Shown here piece after piece: positions 1 to 7,384 of a DNA stretch of 36,839 nt. The notes under the pieces are model-generated. The model was given only the letters and a program-made list of their open reading frames with translations. It searched no databases and was not told the DNA's origin. The number at the start of each line of letters is the position of its first letter. The stretch's first letter is position 1. The translations under genes and the position numbers were made by a program. The stretch lies in contig PLRJ01000176.1 in the NCBI GenBank assembly GCA_003163855.1, positions 1 to 36,839 on the forward strand, given 5' to 3'. The DNA comes from Bryobacterales bacterium. Lineage in GTDB: Bacteria > Acidobacteriota > Terriglobia > Bryobacterales > Bryobacteraceae.

Positions 1-143
1 TCCATTTGGACTCCTGATAAACATAGCTGGACGTTCGATTATAGACGATCCTATTTTCTGCGGCTACTTTGGATTCAGTGGACCGGAAACAGCCCATCGG
101 ACCACAGACCAGAATAGGTCGGGCAGAAAAAAGGAGAAGTCAG

Positions 144-1124
144 ATGAAAGTTTTTGTTACAGGTGCAACAGGTTTTATTGGATCGGCAGTCACGCAGGAA
201 CTGATGGCCGCCGGACATTCCGTCACCGCCTTGGCGCGCTCGGAAGCGGCAGCAAAGGCACTGTCTGCAAAAGGGATACAGCCAATCCTCGGCAATCTCG
301 ATGATAGCGGGAGCCTGCGTACCGCAGCGGCAGCGGCCGATGGGGTCATCCACCTCGCCTTCATGCACGGCCTGGGTCAAGTCCCGTTTGCCCAGCGTCT
401 GCGTATTTTCTTCGGCGGACTGCCGACCGGCATCGTTTCTCGTTTCTTGGCGATATCCGCCGAGGCGGACCGCCGCGCCATTGATACTATAGGCGCCGCG
501 CTGAAGGGATCAGGACGGCCGCTCGTGACTACCTTTGGCACAATCGGCCTCTCACACGTTGGATTTCGTGCCGGGAAACCGGCAACGGAAGAGGATGAGC
601 CCGATGTCCTCTCGCCTGGCATCGCTCGTGCAAAGACCGAGGAGAAGGTCGAAGCGTGGGCATCTTTAGGCGTACGTGCAACCATGGTTCGCCTGGCACC
701 GTCGGTTCATGGCGATGGGGATACCGGATTCGTACCCCAGCTCATTAACATCGCGCGTAAAAAAGGCCAGTCCGCGTATATCGGTGATGGCCAAAATCGC
801 TGGCCGGCCGTCCACCGGCGTGATGCAGCGCGCCTGTTCAGGTTGGCACTCGAAAAAGGTGTCGCAGGGGCCCGCTATCACGGTGTAGGCGAGGAGGCAA
901 TCCCGTTCCGTTCCATCGCCGAAGTAATTGGCGGTCAGCTAAATGTCCCGGTCGGCTCTATACCCGCCAGGGAAGCGGCCAAACAATTCAGCTTTCTGGC
1001 GGGCTTTGCCGCAACGGACAATCCGTCCTCCAGCACTCTCACTCGCGAGCAGCTCGGTTGGGAGCCCACCGGACCGGGGTTGCTCACCGACCTCAAGGCG
1101 CCGGGTTACTACGCGAGTAAGTAA
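144..1124 (+). CDS. NAD(P)-dependent atypical short-chain dehydrogenase/reductase (epimerase-like)
   Basis: The protein is 326 aa with an N-terminal Rossmann fold. The nucleotide-binding motif TGATGFIG lies at about residues 6-13, and the GNLDD segment after the second strand is typical of extended or atypical SDRs. The usual YxxxK catalytic pair is not visible; the matching region reads IARAKTEEKVEA, as in atypical SDRs that bind NAD(P) but use a different active site. The substrate cannot be deduced. I chose the ATG at 144 because AAGGAGAAG sits just upstream; an earlier in-frame ATG at 69 lacks a comparable ribosome site and would add an unrelated tail. The stop overlaps the next start by one base (TAATG), so the two are probably translated together. 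Family is secure, role open. Confidence 0.88.
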   Translation: MKVFVTGATGFIGSAVTQELMAAGHSVTALARSEAAAKALSAKGIQPILGNLDDSGSLRTAAAAADGVIHLAFMHGLGQVPFAQRLRIFFGGLPTGIVSRFLAISAEADRRAIDTIGAALKGSGRPLVTTFGTIGLSHVGFRAGKPATEEDEPDVLSPGIARAKTEEKVEAWASLGVRATMVRLAPSVHGDGDTGFVPQLINIARKKGQSAYIGDGQNRWPAVHRRDAARLFRLALEKGVAGARYHGVGEEAIPFRSIAEVIGGQLNVPVGSIPAREAAKQFSFLAGFAATDNPSSSTLTREQLGWEPTGPGLLTDLKAPGYYASK

Positions 1125-1561
1125 TGCCACTGGTTAGCATCACAAGGTTTCGGGCCCGCGCATTTTGGTACGTGCCAATGTTCGCGTTTCATGCCCGGCG
1201 AAGCATCTCGCAGATACGCCGCGCCAGGGGATGTATGGCCTTGGCGCTCTTGAAAGATAAGAACCGCGTCTTCTGGACAATGACTATGTGGGCGGATCAG
1301 CGCTCCATGAAGCACTACATCACCAGTGGTTCACATCGCAAAGCCATGCCCAGGCTGGCGGACTGGGCAGACGAGGCAAGCGTGGTTCATTGGCATCAGG
1401 ATCACACGGAGCGTCCCGACTGGCCCGAAGCCGCTCGTCGCATGCGGGCCGAGGGACGTCCTTTGAAACTTCGTCACCCAGGCCCACGTCATGCCGATTT
1501 GGGTTTCCTCGAGCCGTGGACCACAGCCGATACTTGGTTCGAGAAGTTTCCGGCGGACTAG
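1124..1561 (+). CDS. Antibiotic-biosynthesis-monooxygenase-like / DUF3291-type small protein
   Basis: This 145-aa protein starts MPLVSITRFRAR and carries a central WTMTMW strand, an aromatic stretch around VVHWHQD, and an Arg-rich C-terminal half. That pattern resembles small dimeric alpha/beta-barrel (ABM or DUF3291-type) proteins, some annotated as spheroidene-monooxygenase-like. No cofactor motif is evident, as expected in a fold where several members work without a cofactor. The start codon shares its A with the stop of the dehydrogenase gene, implying translational coupling and a joint role, perhaps oxidation or detoxification of a small molecule. Its last four bases overlap the convergent frameshifted gene on the other strand. 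Family assignment is from pattern memory and is moderate. Confidence 0.68.
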   Translation: MPLVSITRFRARAFWYVPMFAFHARRSISQIRRARGCMALALLKDKNRVFWTMTMWADQRSMKHYITSGSHRKAMPRLADWADEASVVHWHQDHTERPDWPEAARRMRAEGRPLKLRHPGPRHADLGFLEPWTTADTWFEKFPAD

Positions 1562-2001
1562 ATGCAGTCTGATTTGCCTGGTTCGGCACCTTTGACCTGA
1601 AATCCGCGCCGCAAGATAGCGTCATCCATAGTCTCGGGAATATCGATTCCGCCAAATCCGTTTACCGATAACCCAAAATCTGCGCGCCAGTAGCCGAGAT
1701 CGTCCTGATGTGCGCCGCTTTGTCGCTTTTGACGCGGAGCAAGGTTCTCGAAGTTGCCTGTGTCGTCAGGAGTTCATCGCCCTGTACCAGTTGCCGTCGA
1801 AGTCGCGTTTGATAGTCTCATTCGACTCGAAGCGGAAATTGGCGGAACGGGCGGCATCGGGCGTGTAACTCGGCCGCACGGATCGCGGTCCTGTACGATC
1901 CGTCCGAAGCCGCGTTTCGACGTCCGAACCCAAAAATACGCAGCCAGCACGGCGAATATCACTAAGCTAACCAGGATGGCGACCGCGATAATCCAGTTCA
2001 T
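1558..2001 (-). pseudogene. Frameshifted membrane-anchored protein gene, last member of the PspA operon
   Basis: The frame opening at 2001 begins MNWIIAVAILVSLVIFAV, one hydrophobic membrane segment, then a basic stretch (WVRTSKRGFGR). It soon becomes Pro/Ser/Thr-rich junk and stops near 1774. Protein-like sequence continues in the -1 frame (about 1870-1770: SYTPDAARSANFRF, then ETIKRDFDGNWYRA) and then returns to the original frame (about 1770-1558: TGNFENLAPRQKRQSG, then DDLGYWRADFGLSVNGFGG), ending at a TAG at 1558. The total is 444 bp, exactly 148 codons, so one missing and one extra base compensate. Either the gene is damaged or the assembly has two indels. It starts 35 bp after the lipoprotein gene, so it belongs to the same operon. 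The family is not recognised. Confidence 0.6.
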
Positions 2002-2035
2002 GTTCTAATGATCGTAAACTCTAACAAGTTTGAGG

Positions 2036-3466
2036 CTATCTCCGTCGCCCAAACGACCTTCCCGGTGGCCTTGCACTCGGCGCCCGTCCAAATTGGTGGC
2101 CGGACGGTTCTGCTCCAGGTTGGCGTCCAAATCGATGGCCGGCGTTAGGATCGAGCTTCGGCCCGCCCGGTTGCGCTTGTGCGCCGAACCGGCTCTGAGC
2201 ACTGCCGTTTGAGGCGTAGCCCGACCCGCGGAATCCTCCAGACTGCACATAACGGCTGTCGGCGTAGTGGGACTGGGTGAAGGTTCCGTGCGTTCCGTAC
2301 TTTGGCGCCGCGTTGGGTGTTTCGCGGCCGTAGTAGGTTGTCCCGCTGCTCTGCGCTGTCCGGTAGGCGTTGTACTCGTTCACCATCACCGGATGGTAGT
2401 CGTGGTTATAGAGAAGTTCGCGCAGAATTAGGTACTGCGGAAGCCAGGTCCAGACGCTTGTGCCTCCGTTGTGACTCCAATAGCCATACTGATTCGAACC
2501 GGCCGAGGGCGAAGCCACATAGCTAAAGCCTGGCGGTTGCGGTGTGTTCTGCGCCTCCGAATCGAACAGGCCCGCGTCTTTATGCGCGATGGCCATGCCG
2601 ATGTCGTTTTCGACTGAATGGAATGCAGCCTCCGAAACATCCGTCCAGTGTTCGTCGCTATGCGTCTCGGTTTTCTTCAAAGGAACGTCGAGGAACTGCG
2701 TCCTGACTGTTTTCAGGCGCTCCCGATAAAGCGTTTCCACTCCATACTGGGAACGGTCAAGGTCAGTCAGAATCTTGTCCCAGGAATCGTAGAGCTGGCC
2801 GCACTCATTCTGCAACTCGGTGGCCTGCGCAGTCATGGTGCTCGCCCTGGCCCCAAGCGTTTCTTCCTGAGCGATGAGTTGCGAGGGCGTCTCGGCTGGC
2901 TTGTCAACGTAGGTAAGCGCAGTCAGCTTGCTCTCAAGCACGCTCTTCTTGGCGGGCCAGTCCTGTTCCGCTTTGTGGACTACTTTGGCAACTGGCGCGA
3001 TGTCGAAGGCTTTGATGGTTTGCCGCTCGTGGTCGAGTTTGGCTGTGAAGGCGGCAGGATCTTTCTTGTAGTCGATCCATCGGACAGTGGCCTGATCCAC
3101 TGACTGGGCTTTCTTTAGCGCGGATTGACGTAGGCGCTCTTCATCAGCCAGCAGTTGCGAGATGCGCGCATCGGGACGATTGCGCTGCACCAGGCGCGTC
3201 AGTTCACTGCCGTCATTCTGAGCGCTGCGAAGGTTCGATTTCGCATCGTCAAGGCTGGCGCGCCATCCTGTGAAATCGGGTGTTCCGCGCAGCAGGTCGT
3301 TGTTGAGCGACGTTTCCGATTTGTCCACCTGCTGCAGCGCGGACTGGATTTTGTCGTTCTCAAGAACGACCTCGCGCTGCAGTGACGGCGGCAGTCCTTT
3401 ATTGCACGCCGAGAAGGCCGCGAACAGTATCAGCGGAGCTAGGAACTTTCTTCGGTGTTTCATCAC
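2036..3466 (-). CDS. Coiled-coil lipoprotein of the PspA operon
   Basis: The 476-aa product has a basic N-terminus (MMKHRRK), a hydrophobic core and a lipobox-like FSAC ending at Cys21, indicating an exported lipoprotein. Residues about 30-230 are Gln/Lys/Glu/Leu-rich and predicted coiled coil. A Trp/Tyr/Gly/Asn-rich segment follows (GYWSHNGGTSVWTWLPQY at about 325-345). The last 100 residues are low-complexity Gly/Ser/Tyr, and the final 50 hold a degenerate repeat around [RHQS]FGR. I do not recognise a named family for the whole protein. The gene overlaps the upstream DUF4178-like gene by 4 bp (ATGA) and lies 35 bp before the frameshifted membrane gene. By context it is an envelope component working with PspA; that role is inferred. 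Confidence 0.8.
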   Translation of the reverse strand: MMKHRRKFLAPLILFAAFSACNKGLPPSLQREVVLENDKIQSALQQVDKSETSLNNDLLRGTPDFTGWRASLDDAKSNLRSAQNDGSELTRLVQRNRPDARISQLLADEERLRQSALKKAQSVDQATVRWIDYKKDPAAFTAKLDHERQTIKAFDIAPVAKVVHKAEQDWPAKKSVLESKLTALTYVDKPAETPSQLIAQEETLGARASTMTAQATELQNECGQLYDSWDKILTDLDRSQYGVETLYRERLKTVRTQFLDVPLKKTETHSDEHWTDVSEAAFHSVENDIGMAIAHKDAGLFDSEAQNTPQPPGFSYVASPSAGSNQYGYWSHNGGTSVWTWLPQYLILRELLYNHDYHPVMVNEYNAYRTAQSSGTTYYGRETPNAAPKYGTHGTFTQSHYADSRYVQSGGFRGSGYASNGSAQSRFGAQAQPGGPKLDPNAGHRFGRQPGAEPSGHQFGRAPSARPPGRSFGRRR

Positions 3467-4026
3467 TTGCCTCGATAGACGGTGATGTCGGCAGGTTCAA
3501 TCCGTGTCCAGATGGTGCCGGTGAAGGGTTCACCCTGATACTTGCGGATGTACAGGAACCGGCGTCCGTCCTGTTCCTGAAACTGCCAGGCATAGAAGCC
3601 ATTGCCGGTGGAGTTGCCGCCGGTGAAGCGGCCCATTTCGCGGCTAAGACGGTACAGCCAGAACTTCTTGTCGTAGTCGAAAAAGTCGGCGGGATTTTGC
3701 CGGGCATCGAGATCCGCCAGATCCTGTTCGGAGAGACCGATCTCATCCAGAGTTATCTTGCGGCCATCGAGATTAGCGAAAACCTCAACTGTATCGTTTT
3801 GATGAACTTCCAGATAGACGCGCTGGTCGCGCCAGGGACCACTGAGTTCCACCCACCGGCTGCTGCCGGCCTCGATCACGTCTAAACGGTCAACGGTGAA
3901 GTCGAGATCACTGAAATCGGCCGCTGCTCCAGTGAGGGACAGAACATCTCCGACGTGCGCGTCGCTAATTTTAAGATTCGCCAGGTCGGGAGTAGAGCCA
4001 GGCGCGGGCTTTTTGTCAAAAAACAT
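3463..4026 (-). CDS. DUF4178-like protein of the PspA operon
   Basis: The 187-aa product is soluble, without signal peptide or membrane segment. A short N-terminal tail (FFDKKPAPGS) is followed by a beta-rich domain with the pattern VGDVLSLTG, then RWVELSG and RVYLEV, and finally FDYDKKFWLYRLSREMGRF. This matches the strand and Trp/Glu pattern I associate with DUF4178, found beside PspA and DUF350 genes in many bacteria; the E. coli operon equivalent is yjfK (DUF2491). Function is unknown. It follows pspA by 19 bp and overlaps the lipoprotein gene by 4 bp, so it is co-transcribed and probably acts in the same membrane-maintenance system. The DUF number is a recollection and should be verified by profile search. 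Confidence 0.7.
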   Translation of the reverse strand: MFFDKKPAPGSTPDLANLKISDAHVGDVLSLTGAAADFSDLDFTVDRLDVIEAGSSRWVELSGPWRDQRVYLEVHQNDTVEVFANLDGRKITLDEIGLSEQDLADLDARQNPADFFDYDKKFWLYRLSREMGRFTGGNSTGNGFYAWQFQEQDGRRFLYIRKYQGEPFTGTIWTRIEPADITVYRGK

Positions 4027-4045
4027 TTGTGTACCGCCTTGTTTG

Positions 4046-4777
4046 TTAGCGGCCGCTTGCGGGAGGAAGCTCTTTGACGAACTCCACCTTGGGTGTGCGC
4101 TCGCGCTTCAGGGCCTGGAGTTCAGCGTCTACGCCGCCGCTCTCCAATTGAGCGAACTCGGCTTCCAGGTTGGTGTCTTTGCCCGCGCTGGCCAGTTGAT
4201 CGAAGGCTTTGGCGGTAGCTTCTTCCTTGGCTACCGACTTTTCAAAGGTGGACAACTGGGCAAAGGCGTTATCGGCTTTTCCTACGCCGGCCAGCGCCTC
4301 CGAAACTTTGCGCTGCGCCAGGGCGGCGTTCTTGCGCGCGACCAGGGTTGTAGCGGTGCGCTCGCCTTCTTCAATCTTGTGCTTGAGGTCGCTCACCTGC
4401 TGCTTCAGCGAGTCGCTGGCAGTGCGGGCGGAATCGATAGCCGACTGCAGAGACGCCACCTGCTTATCGGACTCGGCTTTTTTGGCCAGAGCCTTGCGCG
4501 CCAGATCCTCATTGCCTGCGTCCAGGGCAAGACCCGCCCGATCCTTCCACTCTTTGGACTGGCGAACATACTTCTGATATTCGGCATCAAGCTGGTTGTA
4601 ATTGCTCATGGCCATGGCGGAAGACTGCACCACCTTGTTGAGCTCGGCTTTCATGTCCTCGATAGTCTGACGGACAGTGGTCTCGAAGTTCGCGTCTTCA
4701 ATGCTGTTCATGCCGGCGTTAACCTGCCCGCGAGCGACGCGGCCCGCGCGGTTGAAGATTTCTGAAAAGAATGCCAT
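4046..4777 (-). CDS. PspA/IM30 family membrane-stress protein (YjfJ-like)
   Basis: The 243-aa product is almost entirely helical and charged, with heptad patterns from about residue 25 to 190 and no transmembrane segment, the usual PspA/IM30 build. It has the characteristic start MAFFSEIFNRAGRVARGQVN and the following DANFETTVRQTIEDMKAEL segment. PspA/IM30 proteins are ESCRT-III-like: they polymerise on stressed inner membranes and limit proton leakage or remodel lipid. The gene lies 24 bp after the DUF2170 gene and 19 bp before the DUF4178-like gene. This order parallels yjfI-yjfJ-yjfK of enterobacteria, so I take it as the YjfJ-type paralogue rather than the pspABC type; no PspF or PspC gene is present. 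Family certain, subfamily likely. Confidence 0.93.
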   Translation of the reverse strand: MAFFSEIFNRAGRVARGQVNAGMNSIEDANFETTVRQTIEDMKAELNKVVQSSAMAMSNYNQLDAEYQKYVRQSKEWKDRAGLALDAGNEDLARKALAKKAESDKQVASLQSAIDSARTASDSLKQQVSDLKHKIEEGERTATTLVARKNAALAQRKVSEALAGVGKADNAFAQLSTFEKSVAKEEATAKAFDQLASAGKDTNLEAEFAQLESGGVDAELQALKRERTPKVEFVKELPPASGR

Positions 4778-4801
4778 TGCGGTTGTCCTTTGTATTTTCC
4801 G

Positions 4802-5230
4802 TTATGCAGCGTGCAGGTCAGCGCCGATCAGTTCTTTTGCATGCAGCACGTCGGCCAGCAGAAAACTGACACACGAGAGGATGTCGTCCTCGTCGTCAGG
4901 TCCCATTTCCTGCAGTTTGCAAAAGTTATTTAAGGTTACGGCGACATTGCCATCGCCGTTCTCATAAAGCTGGAAGTGCGAGGTCGAAATGCCGTTATCG
5001 GCGGCGAGCATTTTATGCATAACCGCGGGCGTCAGATGGTCGGCAGGAGTGACCAGGCAGACCAGTGAGAGAAACAGAATCTCCCCTTCCAGAACGGCGC
5101 TCAAAGATATTCCGCTCTCCACTTCTTCGATGCGAAGAATGTTTTCAGCGACATCTGTAACCGAGTATCTTTTGGCGGCCAGAAGGGCATGAATTTGCCC
5201 GATGTTGGCGACGGCGGTAGTTTGCGGCAT
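4802..5230 (-). CDS. DUF2170 family protein (YjfI-like), first gene of the PspA operon
   Basis: The 142-aa soluble alpha/beta protein is acidic near the end (MGPDDEDDILSCVSFLLADV). A strand-rich middle, EGEILFLSLVCLV, is followed by VMHKMLAADNGISTSHFQLY, the layout of the YjfI/DUF2170 family that precedes a PspA-like gene in many genomes. It opens the minus-strand operon: GGGAG lies about 10 bases upstream of the ATG at 5230, and 150 bp of non-coding sequence separates it from the glycosyltransferase gene. DUF2170 has no established biochemical role; its constant pairing with PspA suggests an accessory factor. Confidence in the gene is high, in the family moderate to good. Confidence 0.8.
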   Translation of the reverse strand: MPQTTAVANIGQIHALLAAKRYSVTDVAENILRIEEVESGISLSAVLEGEILFLSLVCLVTPADHLTPAVMHKMLAADNGISTSHFQLYENGDGNVAVTLNNFCKLQEMGPDDEDDILSCVSFLLADVLHAKELIGADLHAA

Positions 5231-5379
5231 GGGTATGTGTCTCCCTAAGTATCACGCATGGACTCGCCAAGGCCGCCGATCTTATTTAAGCTATCCGGCT
5301 GCACGACTGAGTGCCGATTGCGTTCCCTCGTAGCATACGCACACCGGCTTCAGTTTGTTCGCAAAATGAGAAACGATCG

Positions 5380-6642
5380 CTAGACGGTGGCTGCGGTCTG
5401 TGCCAAATCGTGAATGGCTTTCGCCGCCACTTGCGGAGTGAGGCTTACTCCCGAATCGGCAAGTATGCCGATAAACGTTTCCATGATGGTGTCGATGTTG
5501 AACGCGACTTCAGCGTAAGCACGCGCGTTGCTTCCCGCTTCCAGCCGCAAGGCTGGATCGTCGATGAGGCGCGCCACGGCTTTGATGAACTCTTTGGAAT
5601 CGCCGGGACGAACCACTAGGCCGCTGCGGCTGCGCAAAATCGTCTTCGCCGCCAGGTTTTCCGGGTCGATTGCGATGACCGTGGGACGGCCCGAGCACAG
5701 ATAAGACAGAATCTTTGACGGCACGCAGAAAGAGCCTGCCGACGGATTTAGCGGAGCTACCAGGACTGCGGCGGAGGCCAGCATGGTAGGAACGTCAGCG
5801 TGCGGCTGGAACGGTAAAACTACTAGGTTGTGAATCCGTTTGCGTGCAGCTTCAAGCCGGATTTTATCCGCTGCCTGGCCGCTGCTGACGATGACGATCC
5901 GAATGTCGGGGCGATCCTTAAAGGCGATTGCCAGGTCGAAGAACGTGTGCAGATCGTGCTTCAAGCCGAGCGTGCCCGTATACATAACGTTTACGGTCTT
6001 ATCCAGGCCGTACTGCGATGCCCAGTCACCGCTGGATAGACCCTTCGGAAAATCTTCCAGGTTTCCCCAGTTCTCCAGCAGACGGTAGCGATGCTGCTTG
6101 AGCACCGGTGGAGGCAGTTCCCTTGCATGGCTCGGAGCAATGGTAATTACCATCCGGCTCCGGGTTAGCAGGTGCTGTTCCCACTTACTGGCTAAACCAC
6201 CCAGCACGCGCCCGAACCATCCGAGTCTCGCTTTTAGCAGGTCGGAGATGGCCTTTCCCTGAATATCCTGCAACCAGTAGACAAACGGTATGGAGCGCCT
6301 GTTGCACCACGACTCGATTCTTGAGGCAACCGTGAGTGGCAGGCAGGAAACGATGACCGCTGCGGGATTTTCTTGTTCCAGCGCCTTTAGGCATTCGACG
6401 GCCCAATCAGATTCCCCACGTAGCCTCCGTGCCAGGCTCAGCTTTCCATAGGGACGCTTGCACGTGATGTTGCGAACCATCTCCGGGTTGTCCTGCACCC
6501 ACTGCGGCAGCGAAGAAAGATTCGGCGATTCTAACGAGCCATTCACAAAATAACGCGTTGGCAGACCGTAATCATGTAAACGAGCAGCCAGGCGGTAAGA
6601 AAAGGAATGACACCCGTAATCGATCAACGTTATGGTCGACAT
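5380..6642 (-). CDS. Family 4 glycosyltransferase (GT-B fold, WcaI-like)
   Basis: The 420-aa product has two Rossmann-like halves. The N-terminal half contains ITLIDYGCHSFSYRLAARL (acceptor side) and an amphipathic segment with YWLQDIQGKAISDLL near 140-155. The donor half includes VNVMYTGTLGLKHDL at about 218 and the nucleotide-sugar region VPSKILSYLCSGRPTVIAID at about 305-325, typical of GT4 enzymes such as WcaI that build colanic-acid-like or lipid-linked polysaccharides. No membrane segment is obvious; the enzyme probably sits on the cytoplasmic face of the inner membrane. It is isolated: the next polysaccharide-type gene is the DegT aminotransferase at 17.4 kb. The sugar and acceptor cannot be told from sequence. 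Confidence 0.88.
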   Translation of the reverse strand: MSTITLIDYGCHSFSYRLAARLHDYGLPTRYFVNGSLESPNLSSLPQWVQDNPEMVRNITCKRPYGKLSLARRLRGESDWAVECLKALEQENPAAVIVSCLPLTVASRIESWCNRRSIPFVYWLQDIQGKAISDLLKARLGWFGRVLGGLASKWEQHLLTRSRMVITIAPSHARELPPPVLKQHRYRLLENWGNLEDFPKGLSSGDWASQYGLDKTVNVMYTGTLGLKHDLHTFFDLAIAFKDRPDIRIVIVSSGQAADKIRLEAARKRIHNLVVLPFQPHADVPTMLASAAVLVAPLNPSAGSFCVPSKILSYLCSGRPTVIAIDPENLAAKTILRSRSGLVVRPGDSKEFIKAVARLIDDPALRLEAGSNARAYAEVAFNIDTIMETFIGILADSGVSLTPQVAAKAIHDLAQTAATV

Positions 6643-6669
6643 AAAAAAGGAAAAGTCAAATAGAAAGAC

Positions 6670-6698
6670 AAGATACGGAACAAACTAGTTTCTAACAA
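6670..6698 (-). promoter_or_regulatory. Candidate sigma70-type promoter for the glycosyltransferase gene
   Basis: Reading the minus strand, TTGTTA (6698-6693) and TATCTT (6675-6670) are separated by exactly 17 bases. The predicted start of transcription lies about 20 bases before the ATG at 6642. There is no clear Shine-Dalgarno in that short leader, which is T-rich. This is a consensus match only, without expression evidence. Confidence 0.4.
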
Positions 6699-7068
6699 AG
6701 GTTTTGCGGAATTCAAGAGTATCTCGCCCGGTTCTCGCTTTGCCTCCCGTTAATTCGCATCCCTTCTGAAATCTTAATGAGCCGGAGCTCCTGATCATCG
6801 TCTGACAAAGCCGATGGAGACGCGAGCCAAAACGGGCTACGGCTGATCACCCAAGACTGGGATTAAATGGTCCATCTGCAGTCGATTGCCCATTGTTTTT
6901 CTTGTCGTGGAATTCCCCAGTACCAATCAGCTTTTTCACGTTAGCAGATAGTTCGCCAAGATACCATCAAAGGAGCGTAAGTTCCGAGTACCAGAACTTT
7001 TCCTCTTACTTAGAGGAGTCACTTACTTGCAAAGTTGGTCGTAAACCGGAGCTACTTTTCGCTCGAAA

Positions 7069-7083
7069 AAAATTGTCAATTTT
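7069..7083. repeat. Perfect AT-rich dyad, possible operator
   Basis: AAAATTG and CAATTTT form a perfect 7-bp inverted repeat around one central T. A second inverted repeat, TTACTTCA (7087-7094) with TGAAGTAA (7117-7124), lies just beyond. Spacing of the first is too short for an RNA hairpin, so a protein-binding site is the more natural reading. No matching copy was noticed elsewhere in the window. Confidence 0.35.
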
Positions 7084-7384
7084 CAGTTACTTCACGTGCT
7101 ACCCGTATACGGAAATTGAAGTAATTCGAGGAATTGCTTTGATTCTCGCGTCAAAAGGAAAATCCATTTGCAAAAGCAATTTGGGTCTTGATCGTAGCGC
7201 CATCGCCGCGCCTGCCGTGGTTGCAGTGCTGCCTGTGGACGATGCCGGCGTCTTGCCTTGAATGTATACGGAATTTTGCTTGCTGCCTATTCTTAGCCGC
7301 CGGGCTAGTTCGTTGGAGAGCAGTGGTCGGTGGTAGCGTAAAGTTCAATACAAATAACCGGGTGAATGACCCAGAGGGCTGAGG

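Larger units (their letters stand above)
6643..7384. other. Long non-coding stretch, AT-richer than its flanks
   Basis: About 740 bp between the divergent glycosyltransferase and GAF-SpoIIE genes holds no credible gene. The longest open frame (about 120 codons, + strand, 6893-7261) has Ser/Phe-rich, low-quality composition and no ribosome site. The stretch is visibly richer in A and T than its flanks. It contains two nested dyads near 7069-7124, the decamer GTATACGGAA twice (7105 and 7264), and a small CCTCT/AGAGG hairpin near 7002-7016. The ribosome site for the downstream gene (GAGGG) is at its right edge. It may be a long regulatory region or a decayed gene. Confidence 0.5.

Noticed and set aside
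2618..4765. Plus-strand frames opposite the PspA operon, some over 150 codons
   Set aside because: They mirror the helical, charged minus-strand genes and have no ribosome sites or domains.
5299..5316. Possible sigma54 promoter before the PspA operon (GGCAC ... TGCAG on the minus strand)
   Set aside because: The distance between the GG and GC pairs is 11 bases rather than the required 10, and no sigma54 activator gene is near.
6893..7261. Open frame of about 120 codons in the long gap
   Set aside because: Composition is Ser/Phe-rich and unstructured, there is no ribosome site, and it runs through the dyad region. It looks like a chance frame.
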